Source of the DNA: Flavobacteriaceae bacterium
GTDB lineage: Bacteria > Bacteroidota > Bacteroidia > Flavobacteriales > Flavobacteriaceae
Assembly: GCA_013003555.1 (NCBI GenBank)
Contig: JABDIV010000052.1
Span: 186,001 to 250,000, forward strand
DNA length: 64,000 nt
Reading direction: 5' to 3'
The position numbers and the translations under genes were made by a program. Below, piece after piece: positions 21,848-29,509 of this stretch. The notes under the pieces are model-generated. The model was not told the origin of the DNA. It was given only the letters and a program-made list of their open reading frames with translations, and did no database searches. Every line of letters begins with the position of its first letter. The first letter of the stretch is position 1.

Positions 21848-22048
21848 CGTGTATTAAAAAACGTTTGGACTAAATCTGCATTCTCTTGCAATAATAGTCC
21901 GGAAAAAAATCAACTTTTCACAAATACTCCTAGACTTTGCATAAATAGTACAAGCCATAAAAAGGTATATACATTATTCTTGTAATGTGTTTTTAATCAA
22001 CTACATAACAGCACATAATTATAGTATTAACAATTAAATATTTTTATT

Positions 22049-22633
22049 ATGAAAACAAAACTAGTATTAATGGTAATTCTAACATCCTTTTTCATTTTTG
22101 TTGGGTGTTCAGATAACGAAGACGACGTTCAAGAATCAGGATTGGTTACGAATTTATCCAAGAGCTCAACTAATTTTGAGAAATCATCGGCAATAGACAA
22201 TCAATTTCCTCAAGCACAGGATGAGGTCTTAAAAACTTTTGGCGCCATTGCACAAAGTATAACGGCCGGAGCCGGAAATGGAGCAAATAGCATGTATATG
22301 GACCAACTTATCTCTTTTCATGCATACGGACCTAAGTTTACTGAATTTAATGATGGTCAAGCTTTTGATAGTGCCGGTAATGAAGCAAATGAACGCACCT
22401 TTTTCGGTGAAATAGTAGACCCGGGAGGAGTTGTACAATTCGCCCCAATGGAAGGATCTTTGAAAGTTGCTGTATATTATGGGAATGTAGCTAATTTAAC
22501 CTTTATCTCAGATTTTCATTTAATGATTAACGGAGAACTACATATCGTCAATAATCTAATTAGCTTATTATTTGTTAAAGTAAAAGGTGAATGGAAAATG
22601 GTTCACGAGCATCACTCGCCATTCAACGAATAA
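22049..22633 (+). CDS. NTF2/SnoaL-like lipoprotein
   Basis: 194 aa beginning MKTKLVLMVILTSFFIFVGC, a lipoprotein signal with Cys20. After a serine-rich spacer comes a cystatin-like alpha+beta fold of the NTF2/SnoaL type (DEVLKTFGAIAQSI, MDQLISFHAYGPKFTEFNDG, FISDFHLMINGELHI, VKVKGEWKMVHEHHSPF). Secreted NTF2-like proteins bind or turn over small ligands; the ligand here is unknown. A closely related but broken copy follows at 22823. Lying 200 bp after the hybrid regulator, it is a plausible target of it. Confidence 0.75.
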   Translation: MKTKLVLMVILTSFFIFVGCSDNEDDVQESGLVTNLSKSSTNFEKSSAIDNQFPQAQDEVLKTFGAIAQSITAGAGNGANSMYMDQLISFHAYGPKFTEFNDGQAFDSAGNEANERTFFGEIVDPGGVVQFAPMEGSLKVAVYYGNVANLTFISDFHLMINGELHIVNNLISLLFVKVKGEWKMVHEHHSPFNE

Positions 22634-22664
22634 TCACAATTTAAAATCAAATTAATATTATGAA

Positions 22665-22715
22665 AATAATAATATACAAGTTTGAAGGATACCTTTAAAC
22701 TTGTATATTATTATT
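22665..22715 (+). repeat. Long perfect hairpin (19-bp arms)
   Basis: Arms 22665-22683 and 22697-22715 are exact reverse complements (AATAATAATATACAAGTTT). The 13-nt loop itself contains AAGG-ATA-CCTT, extending the fold. It sits 31 bp after the lipoprotein stop. It could end transcription of 22049-22633 in either direction, although the arms are too AT-rich for a classic terminator. Confidence 0.75.
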
Positions 22716-22822
22716 AACGATAAACAAGAAACTGCCAGTGAGATCGCTTATTGTGTTGATTGTTATAAAATTTGGGATTGAACTATTAAACTAAAATCAA
22801 TGAATTATTAAACCCGAGTATT

Positions 22823-23161
22823 ATGAAAACAAGATTAACATTTACATTAATTCTTGCCTTCGGACTTTAAATAAGCAGTTGTAATGTCCAAGTGGATCTG
22901 GTCAATGATGAATTTCCTGAAGCAAAGCAAGAAGCCATGGAAACTTTTGCGGCCATTGCACAAAGCATCAGGGATGGTGATCTGGATAAGCTTATCTCCT
23001 ATCATGCCTATAGTCCGAAGTTTACCGAATTTAAGAATGGTGAACCGCGCAACAGTGATGAGGCTCCGGATCCGTATTATGGTGGTGAAAATGGATTTGA
23101 AAATGTGTTTAGTTTATTAGATCAGGCTTGTGACCTGATTGTCAAAGAACTACAAAAATAA
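22823..23161 (+). pseudogene. Chimeric relic: NTF2-like lipoprotein fused to phosphatase tail
   Basis: From ATG 22823 the frame reads MKTRLTFTLILAFGL, then a TAA stop (22868-22870), then ISSCNVQ and an NTF2-like stretch (NDEFPEAKQEAMETFAAIAQ, DKLISYHAYSPKFTEFKNG) clearly homologous to residues of the gene at 22049. The stop breaks the signal peptide just before the lipobox. After about residue 75 the same frame switches to DEAPDPYYGGENGFEN...VKELQK, the C-terminal tail of a low-molecular-weight tyrosine phosphatase. The NTF2 domain is truncated by the junction. A start at GTG 22892 could still give an 89-aa cytosolic product, but it would have no complete domain. Probably non-functional. Confidence 0.85.
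23057..23100 (+). repeat. Right copy of 44-bp direct repeat
   Basis: Counterpart of 17628-17671. From here to 23161 the sequence encodes a phosphatase C-terminus (ENVFSLLDQACDLIVKELQ) that is homologous to, but clearly diverged from, the tail of the intact phosphatase (EKVYQMLDRACNQLVKELQ). The two tails therefore look like different alleles rather than a recent copy. Confidence 0.85.
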
Positions 23162-23235
23162 TCCGTTCGTCGGATTTTACGCTCAAATCGCAGACTTCTT
23201 TCTATATTGACCTAAAACCCTAAAACTAATGTATT

Positions 23236-24645
23236 GTGAGGCTGATAGTATTGTCTATTATTGGCTCCATGCTTTTGAATGTTTTGTGGGCGCAACCCAA
23301 TATTGAACTTGAGTTGATAGCATCAGGCTTCAATGCACCTCTAAGCATTCAAAATGCAGGAGATTCCCGGTTATTTATTGTTGAACGAGCCGGCTTGATC
23401 AAGATCATTAATCCCGATGGTTCGATTAATCCTGTTCCTTTTCTAGATATCGATGACAAGGTAGTTACGCCAGGAGGTGTCGGTGATGAAGGCGGTCTTC
23501 TCGGCCTCGCTTTCCATCCCGATTATTCTTCAAATGGGTATTTTTATGTCCATTATATCAATAATGATATCGATTCGGTTATTTCAAGATTCTCGGTAAA
23601 CACCTCAAATCCAGATCTGGCCGATGCCGAATCAGAATCGGTGATTCTGAATATTTTTCAACCACAACCCAATCATAATGGCGGTGACCTGGCTTTCGGA
23701 CCTGAAGGTTTTCTTTATATCGCCATGGGCGACGGCGGAAGTCCGGCCGATTCGGATAATAATGGGCAACGCCTGGATACCCTGCTCGGAAAAATTCTGC
23801 GGATTGATGTTAATTCCGATTCACCCTACGCTATCCCGCCCACAAATCCATTTGTTAATGATGGAGATCTGAATACCCTTGGTGAAATCTGGGCTTATGG
23901 TCTGCGCAACCCTTGGCGTATTTCCTTTGACACCCTTAATGGTGATCTTTGGATAGCTGATGTCGGTCAAGGTGTAAGCGAAGAGATCAACCTCGCCTCA
24001 GCGGGCATTGGCGGTCAGAATTACGGATGGCGATGCTATGAAGGCAGTTCAATATTTAACGATACAGCTTGCACGATATCGAATGAAATCACTTTTCCAA
24101 TAGCGGAATACCCACATATAGGGAGTAGTCTCTACCGTTGCTCGATAACAGGTGGATATCGCTATCGCGGAACAAATACTCCAGGATTCCAGGGTATTTA
24201 CTTCTTTGCCGATTACTGCAGCGATGAAATCGGAACCCTTCAGCTTGTTGGTTCAAATTGGGAAATGAATTTTTCCAGTTCATTTGGTAACCAGGGTTTT
24301 GCAGGATTTGGACAAGATGTTATGAATGATTTATATGTCGCTGCATTAACTACAGGAAATATTTATAAAATTGTTGAAGGCACCTTAAACCAGGACGAAA
24401 ACAGCGTTCAATCAATTTTGATTTATCCAAATCCAGCTCATGATTATTTTAATTTAATCCATGATCAGTGGAACCCGGAAACCCTTGATATCATTAATAT
24501 TAAAGGACAATTAGTTGAGCGGCATATCCTCGGGGAAGGCCCCAATTTCCAAATACCAACGGGTAAATTAACAAAAGGTTTATATATTGTAAAGGTTTAC
24601 GACACTGGAGGAACTCCGGTGATCAAAAAACTTATTATTCGATAA
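23236..24645 (+). CDS. Secreted PQQ-type sugar dehydrogenase with T9SS sorting domain
   Basis: 469 aa. Signal peptide MRLIVLSIIGSMLLNVLWAQ, then a six-bladed glucose/sorbosone dehydrogenase propeller (GDEGGLLGLAFHPDYSSNG, NHNGGDLAFGPEGFLYIAMG, WAYGLRNPWRISFD, GQNYGWRCYEG), and a C-terminal type A sorting domain (~390-469: LIYPNPAHDYFNL ... GLYIVKVYD ... KLIIR). The protein is therefore exported by Sec, crosses the outer membrane by type IX secretion, and would oxidise aldoses outside the cell. The start is GTG at 23236, because an in-frame stop lies three codons upstream and no ATG is in frame. Confidence 0.92.
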   Translation: MRLIVLSIIGSMLLNVLWAQPNIELELIASGFNAPLSIQNAGDSRLFIVERAGLIKIINPDGSINPVPFLDIDDKVVTPGGVGDEGGLLGLAFHPDYSSNGYFYVHYINNDIDSVISRFSVNTSNPDLADAESESVILNIFQPQPNHNGGDLAFGPEGFLYIAMGDGGSPADSDNNGQRLDTLLGKILRIDVNSDSPYAIPPTNPFVNDGDLNTLGEIWAYGLRNPWRISFDTLNGDLWIADVGQGVSEEINLASAGIGGQNYGWRCYEGSSIFNDTACTISNEITFPIAEYPHIGSSLYRCSITGGYRYRGTNTPGFQGIYFFADYCSDEIGTLQLVGSNWEMNFSSSFGNQGFAGFGQDVMNDLYVAALTTGNIYKIVEGTLNQDENSVQSILIYPNPAHDYFNLIHDQWNPETLDIINIKGQLVERHILGEGPNFQIPTGKLTKGLYIVKVYDTGGTPVIKKLIIR

Positions 24646-24648
24646 ACC

Positions 24649-25365
24649 ATGCAACCCACAGAAGGCCGATTATTTTTGATCCCCACACGCCTGGGGGATA
24701 ATCCACCCTTGGAGGTTCTTCCGCTTTCCATCAAAAAAATTATAGAAAACACCCAACATTTCATCGTTGAAAATGAAAAGTCGGCTCGGCGTTTTATAAA
24801 GAGAATTAGTCCGAAAAAATCCCAGCAATCTCTTGTGATATATGTCTTAAATAAATTCACCGATCCGGCTGAATCCCACTCATTTCTCGATCCGTGTTTA
24901 CAGGGACATGCTGTGGGACTTTTATCAGAGGCGGGATGTCCGGCAATAGCCGATCCCGGCTCCGAAATTGTAAGAATGGCCCATGACCGTGATATTCGGG
25001 TTATCCCCTTAGTCGGACCGTCCGCCATTTTACTGGCCATGATGAGCTCAGGCATGAATGGTCAGAACTTTGCATTCAACGGATACCTTCCAATCGATAA
25101 AAAAGAAAGGAAGCAGGAATTGAAGCGTCTTGAGCGATTATCATCGGATAAAAATCAATCACAAATTTTCATTGAAACACCATACAGGAACAATCAAATC
25201 CTATCAGATATCCTGCAGACTCTTAATCACAATACCCGATTGTGTATTGCCAGTGACATAAGTTTACCTTCCGAATTTATTCGTGTGAAGACCATAGAAG
25301 CATGGCATAAAAGTCCTGTTGATCTCCACAAGAGACCAACCATTTTTATAATACATCAAGATTAA
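24649..25365 (+). CDS. RsmI-like SAM-dependent methyltransferase (tetrapyrrole methylase fold)
   Basis: 238 aa with the TP-methylase fold: GRLFLIPTRLGDNPPLEVLP at the N-terminus, GLLSEAGCPAIADPGSEIVRMA (SAM loop) and GPSAILLAMMSSGMNGQNFAF. Related to RsmI (16S rRNA C1402 2'-O-methylation) but shorter and of the Bacteroidota variety found next to dnaA and the phosphatase; the substrate in this group is not certain. Three bases after the dehydrogenase stop, 4-bp convergent overlap with the next gene. Confidence 0.88.
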   Translation: MQPTEGRLFLIPTRLGDNPPLEVLPLSIKKIIENTQHFIVENEKSARRFIKRISPKKSQQSLVIYVLNKFTDPAESHSFLDPCLQGHAVGLLSEAGCPAIADPGSEIVRMAHDRDIRVIPLVGPSAILLAMMSSGMNGQNFAFNGYLPIDKKERKQELKRLERLSSDKNQSQIFIETPYRNNQILSDILQTLNHNTRLCIASDISLPSEFIRVKTIEAWHKSPVDLHKRPTIFIIHQD

Positions 25366-26027
25366 AGCAATGATACTTTGGCCTTTTTATCTGGCTGGAT
25401 AAAGGAGGTATCGTAACCTGAGAATTTGCGCATATAATTTCTTATGCTCGTTCCAAAGGCATCGGAAAAACCAATAGCTCCGTAACTTCTTAGATAGGTT
25501 TTTACACTACCGGGTCCGGCAAGGTGGGCCGCCGCTAAAATCCCCGATTCTGTGATCAGAACTCCGTCGATTCGCTTACCTACAAATCGTTTGATATCGC
25601 GACGTAGTACCCATTTATTGCGCATGGTATTGGCGATAAATGCTTTTTCCTGCAATTCGGGGTCATTCATGAATTTCACCGTGTTATAAACACCGATTAA
25701 CCTTAAGGTCTCTGAACCAAACTGATACTTACCCAAATATCCGAGAGTATTCACTGTTGAATAGTCACCACGTGATTCCTTGAAAGCCAGGGCTTCCTTA
25801 AATCCGACAAATGATTTACCGAGTTTAGGAGAGGCGTAACAATCTAATAATACATCAGAATTTAGAGCAAGACCTACTTTTGGTGCAAAAGTCTCAAGCT
25901 GTTCATCGATTTGTTCCGCGACATGATATTGCGAATAATCGATTTCAGGACTCGTATTCATAGCAAAAAAGAAGCTTAGAAATACAATCACTGGCATTGA
26001 TGAGTATGCGATTAAACCCTTGTTCAT
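25362..26027 (-). CDS. Lytic transglycosylase-like / lysozyme-fold membrane-anchored protein
   Basis: 221 aa; N-terminal hydrophobic helix (VIVFLSFFFAMN) and an SLT/lysozyme-like domain from ~80. EALAFKESRGDYSTVNTLGYLGKYQFG shows the Glu-Ser and Gly-Tyr-Gln-Phe spacing of transglycosylases, with Glu89 region as likely acid, and later ILAAAHLAGPGSVKTYL. Often auto-labelled 'LysM peptidoglycan-binding', but no LysM repeat is visible. Cell-wall turnover is inferred. A strong promoter (26071-26101) and a palindrome lie directly upstream. Confidence 0.75.
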   Translation of the reverse strand: MNKGLIAYSSMPVIVFLSFFFAMNTSPEIDYSQYHVAEQIDEQLETFAPKVGLALNSDVLLDCYASPKLGKSFVGFKEALAFKESRGDYSTVNTLGYLGKYQFGSETLRLIGVYNTVKFMNDPELQEKAFIANTMRNKWVLRRDIKRFVGKRIDGVLITESGILAAAHLAGPGSVKTYLRSYGAIGFSDAFGTSIRNYMRKFSGYDTSFIQPDKKAKVSLL

Positions 26028-26032
26028 AAGTA

Positions 26033-26066
26033 AAAATTTTAGGGTATTAAATACCCTTAATTTTAG
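26033..26066 (-). promoter_or_regulatory. Palindrome filling the 5' UTR of the transglycosylase gene
   Basis: AGGGTATT-A-AATACCCT with flanking AAAATT/AATTTT forms an almost continuous inverted repeat between the predicted transcription start and the ATG at 26027. It could be a repressor operator or a leader hairpin covering the ribosome site. Confidence 0.45.
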
Positions 26067-26070
26067 CGTG

Positions 26071-26101
26071 CAAAGGTACGAATTATACCAAATATTTCAA
26101 A
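26071..26101 (-). promoter_or_regulatory. Bacteroidota-type promoter
   Basis: On the minus strand: TTTG (26101-26098), exactly 19 nt, then TACCTTTG (26078-26071), a full match to TTTG-N19-TAnnTTTG. Points at the gene starting at 26027. Confidence 0.75.
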
Positions 26102-26123
26102 ATAACTCGATAATATGTTTTTA

Positions 26124-27038
26124 TTACAGGTAGAACAGATAAAAATGGCGTTTTTTCCTACTTGAAAATTCGAGGGTTGGAAGGGGTATTTTAATAACGT
26201 TTACAACGGAAAAAATGGTCTTTAAAACATGGGATTTGGTCTTTATCCTGGTCAGATCAAGATCTAAACTAAGGTACCATTGTGCATATCGGTCTTGATC
26301 GATAAAAATCCCCTCTTTATCCGGGTTTGTACCGGTTAACATGCCTTCCGCTCCATAGCCAAACGCCAGATTTAACCATGAAGGAATTGAAGATTCTTTA
26401 AGAAAAGAACGCAGATTGATACTCAACCAAATCGTCTGGCCATTATAATCTTTTATAATCTCCTGAATAAGATTCTCTCCTAATTTATCCGGATTTTGAT
26501 CCGAAAATCGGGTTTGATGAAATGAGAACTTAATCGAGGCACGTTGTTCATTCCAAAGCAATTCCTGACCAATATATAGGCCAGTTCCAGTCACATTCGC
26601 GGCAAAATCATACCACGAAAATCCCCATTCTTCGGAAAAGCCATCAAATATTTCGACCGTTGTCAAAAAACCCAAACTCAGGGCCGAACCGAAAATCAGA
26701 CTTTTCTTATCATCGGCACCACTCCATCGGATAGATTCTGTTCCCAGACGCGTTAACTGATAAGATGAGAATACATGCCCCAACTTATCCATTTGCATCC
26801 ATTCGTTACCATCATCAATCGTATGAAAGTTAGATCTATCAAAATCCTTGTACCACAACTGATTTAATCCAATAAGTCCGAGTCCGGCAATCGACGATTC
26901 GGCAATAACTACAGAATTAAACCTGGCTTTGTTAATTGAATCGCTTGGTTTTAAGAATTTATTGATTCCCGATTGCGCATGCACCCAAAATGTTAGGAAG
27001 ATCAGAAAACAAGCAAAAAACAATCTTAGTCTCAACAT
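26124..27038 (-). CDS. DUF2279 (YfiM-like) protein
   Basis: 304 aa with a signal peptide ending WVHAQ. The central part carries the DUF2279 signature MQMDKLGHVFSSYQLTRLG and several weakly hydrophobic segments (GSALSLGFLTTVEIFDGFSE, GFSWYDFAANVTGTGLY), consistent with an outer-membrane or membrane-associated protein. Function unknown. Directly follows mltG, one base after its stop, and is therefore co-transcribed with the cell-wall genes. Confidence 0.85.
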   Translation of the reverse strand: MLRLRLFFACFLIFLTFWVHAQSGINKFLKPSDSINKARFNSVVIAESSIAGLGLIGLNQLWYKDFDRSNFHTIDDGNEWMQMDKLGHVFSSYQLTRLGTESIRWSGADDKKSLIFGSALSLGFLTTVEIFDGFSEEWGFSWYDFAANVTGTGLYIGQELLWNEQRASIKFSFHQTRFSDQNPDKLGENLIQEIIKDYNGQTIWLSINLRSFLKESSIPSWLNLAFGYGAEGMLTGTNPDKEGIFIDQDRYAQWYLSLDLDLTRIKTKSHVLKTIFSVVNVIKIPLPTLEFSSRKKRHFYLFYL

Positions 27039-28082
27039 TTAACGTCTTATCCCCTGTTGATTCAGATACTGCTGATATTCTCTCGCATTTCTGGCATGCT
27101 GAGATAGGGTGCGCGCAAACCTATGAAAGCCTGGCCTGTCAGGATCTGCCGCGAAAAAGTAGTAATCATGTTCTTCATAATTTAAAACAGCATCTATGGC
27201 CGAAATATCAGGCATACCAATGGGTCCAGGTGGTAATCCGCTGTATTTATAGGTGTTGTAGGGCGAGTCTATCTCCTTATGAACATTTAATACGCGCTTT
27301 ATCAGGGTATTTTTAAATTCAGGTAACTGGTATGCAGCAAATTTCAATGTAGGATCGGCTTGCAGTGGCCAGTTCGAACGCAAACGATTTATATAGACTC
27401 CTGCAATGCGTGCTTGCTCTGAAGCCTGTTTCGATTCTTCATGGACAATAGAAGCCAGTGTCATGACCTCATCGATGGTCAAATTTATTTGATCAGCCTT
27501 TCCCTGCCTTGATCCGGACCAGAACTGTCGGAATTCCTTTAACATTCTATCCCTGAATCCTTTCGCGTCAGTATTCCAAAAGAATTCGTAACTGTTAGGA
27601 ATGTATAAACCAAGGGCCATTTCTGATTTAAATCCATTTTTAGACATAAATATGGAATCGGTCATCGCCTCTTGCAACGAGAGGCTATCTGCTTCAATCT
27701 GCTCTGCTACCCGGCCTGCAAGTTCTTCAATGGTATTTTGATTATTAAAAGAAATGCGAATTGGTTGGTTCTGACTCCGAATGGTATTGATAATATCGTT
27801 ATTGGTCATGCCATTCTTAATACAATACCGACCAGCCTTCACATTATTAACGTACTTTTTGCGCTTGGCCAGAGCGTCGAAAGTTTTCATATTTTGAAGC
27901 AGTGGAATTAAATCCTGTCGTACTTCCTGATAGGTTGCATCCGAAGGAATGAATAAACAAGCCTGATCATTATTAAAGACCGTATTCTCTACAAACATGG
28001 CTTTGTAAACGTAATAGGCAAAAAAGGCGAAAATCACCAACCCTACAAGAACGGCCGCTAGTGCTATTTTTTTAATGTTCAT
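27039..28082 (-). CDS. mltG: Endolytic murein transglycosylase MltG
   Basis: Cuts nascent glycan strands and so sets their length. One N-terminal membrane helix (~5-27), a LysM-like region (IPSDATYQEV...GRYCIKNGMTNNDIINTI), then the YceG/MltG catalytic domain with LTIDEVMTLASIVHEESKQ; the catalytic acid is Glu215 or Glu216. GLPPGPIGMPDISAIDAVLN and DYYFFAADPDRPGFHRFA are family hallmarks. 347 aa, full length. Starts inside the 3' end of the GNAT gene. Confidence 0.95.
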   Translation of the reverse strand: MNIKKIALAAVLVGLVIFAFFAYYVYKAMFVENTVFNNDQACLFIPSDATYQEVRQDLIPLLQNMKTFDALAKRKKYVNNVKAGRYCIKNGMTNNDIINTIRSQNQPIRISFNNQNTIEELAGRVAEQIEADSLSLQEAMTDSIFMSKNGFKSEMALGLYIPNSYEFFWNTDAKGFRDRMLKEFRQFWSGSRQGKADQINLTIDEVMTLASIVHEESKQASEQARIAGVYINRLRSNWPLQADPTLKFAAYQLPEFKNTLIKRVLNVHKEIDSPYNTYKYSGLPPGPIGMPDISAIDAVLNYEEHDYYFFAADPDRPGFHRFARTLSQHARNAREYQQYLNQQGIRR

Positions 28083-28605
28083 CGGTGTCGATCAATTGCA
28101 TTAAGTATTCATCTTTGAAAGCTCCCAGGCTGAAATTCCAATCTTTTTTCAAGCCAATCGTTTCGAATTTCAAGGACGAAAACAGTTTTAAACTTGTTTT
28201 ATTATCGCTGCCGACATTGCAGTATAGTTGATGCAGGTTCAAATGATTGAAGCTGTAAGCGATTAATAATTGTAAAGCCTCTTTTCCCCAGCCTTTCCCA
28301 CGGTTCTTTTCATCTTTAATAACAATCCCTATTCCAGCACGTCGATTTTTAGAATCAAAATCGAACAGATCGATCAAACCTACAGGTTCATTTTTGTTTG
28401 TAGCGATAACCAATCTAAGCTGTTTCACATCATGAATATCCTTGTAGGCATTCTTAAGGTATTCCTTCAATACAAACCTTGAATAGGGTGTTTGTGTATT
28501 GCTAATTTCCCAAATAATCTCATCATTCTCGATTGCATATACAAAATCCAGGTCTTCGGGTTCCAGCGCTCTTAAATAGATCCGTTCGCCTTTTAGTGTT
28601 ACCAT
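28072..28605 (-). CDS. GNAT N-acetyltransferase (RimJ/RimL type)
   Basis: 177 aa. IYLRALEPEDLDFVYAIEND at the start, then NRRAGIGIVIKDEKNRGKGWGKEALQLLI, which holds the acetyl-CoA loop, and ending in the RimJ/RimL pattern LYCNVGSDNKTSLKLFSSL. Substrate unknown. Overlaps dapF by 7 bp and mltG by 11 bp. Confidence 0.9.
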   Translation of the reverse strand: MVTLKGERIYLRALEPEDLDFVYAIENDEIIWEISNTQTPYSRFVLKEYLKNAYKDIHDVKQLRLVIATNKNEPVGLIDLFDFDSKNRRAGIGIVIKDEKNRGKGWGKEALQLLIAYSFNHLNLHQLYCNVGSDNKTSLKLFSSLKFETIGLKKDWNFSLGAFKDEYLMQLIDTDEH

Positions 28606-29378
28606 TTTATTCTGCCTTTAAAAACCGGCTCAGCCGGACCAATTAACCAAATATTGCCGTAATTGAAATTTGTTTCATTAAAACGTACCTGCAAGTTACC
28701 GCCAGGTGTTGATATACCAACGGTTTGTCCTTCGGTTTTTCCAATGCGATGCATAGCAAGCGCAACAGCCGTAACACCCGTGCCGCAGGAAAGCGTCTCA
28801 TCTTCTACGCCACGTTCATAGGTCCTTACTACGAAATTGTCTTGTCCACTTTGTTCAACAAAATTTACGTTGATGCCGTCAGCTATAAAATCGGCACTAT
28901 TTCGAATTTTGGCACCTTCCACCTTTACTTCCAGCGTGTCAATATCGTTAACAAGAGTAACGTAATGAGGTGATCCCGTATCGAGAATAATAGCATCGGA
29001 ACGGCGAACCATATCTTTGACATCCGACATCGATAATGCAATTTGTTCATCTTCAAAACGCACATTATGTATTCCGTCAACAGCTTCAAAGGCGGCCTTG
29101 TCGGTCACCAATCCCAAGGACCTGGCGAAGTGCGCTATACATCGACCTCCATTGCCACACATGCTGCTTTCATTTCCGTCAGAATTAAAATAGATCATTT
29201 TAAAATCTGCTAATTCACTGTTTTCCAGAAGAATAAGTCCATCGGCGCCGATCCCAAAATGCCGATCACATAGTGAATCGATTCGATCTTTATCTTTTTT
29301 ATCGATTTGTAACTTACGATTATCAATTAGAATAAAATCGTTTCCGGTTCCGTGATATTTTATAAATTCTACTGTCAT
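28599..29378 (-). CDS. dapF: Diaminopimelate epimerase
   Basis: Converts LL- to meso-diaminopimelate, the last step before lysine and the peptidoglycan cross-link residue. 259 aa with FIKYHGTGNDFILID at the start and the two catalytic cysteines: Cys74 (SSMCGNGGRC) and Cys198 (LSCGTGV). Heads the dapF-GNAT-mltG-DUF2279 operon, which groups cell-wall functions; the pathway entry enzyme DapA is at 4445-5335. Confidence 0.96.
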   Translation of the reverse strand: MTVEFIKYHGTGNDFILIDNRKLQIDKKDKDRIDSLCDRHFGIGADGLILLENSELADFKMIYFNSDGNESSMCGNGGRCIAHFARSLGLVTDKAAFEAVDGIHNVRFEDEQIALSMSDVKDMVRRSDAIILDTGSPHYVTLVNDIDTLEVKVEGAKIRNSADFIADGINVNFVEQSGQDNFVVRTYERGVEDETLSCGTGVTAVALAMHRIGKTEGQTVGISTPGGNLQVRFNETNFNYGNIWLIGPAEPVFKGRIKW

Positions 29379-29464
29379 TTAGATGAGACAAAGATAGAAA
29401 TAATCCACGCTTATTATTGCTGTTAAATAGTCGTTAAAGTTCAAATCGAGCATCAATAATTATT

Positions 29465-29472
29465 TATTTTTG
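29465..29472 (+). promoter_or_regulatory. -7 promoter element upstream of degP-type gene
   Basis: TATTTTTG fits TAnnTTTG, 37 bp before the ATG. No good TTTG is found at the expected -33 distance, so only half of the promoter is supported. Confidence 0.4.
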
Positions 29473-29509
29473 AGCGTTAGCCTATTACTCAACTAAAAGT
29501 TCAAAAAAA

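Noticed and set aside
17861-23161. Complete integrative element
   Set aside because: No integrase, relaxase, transposase or tRNA target was seen, so only the flanking duplication supports mobility.
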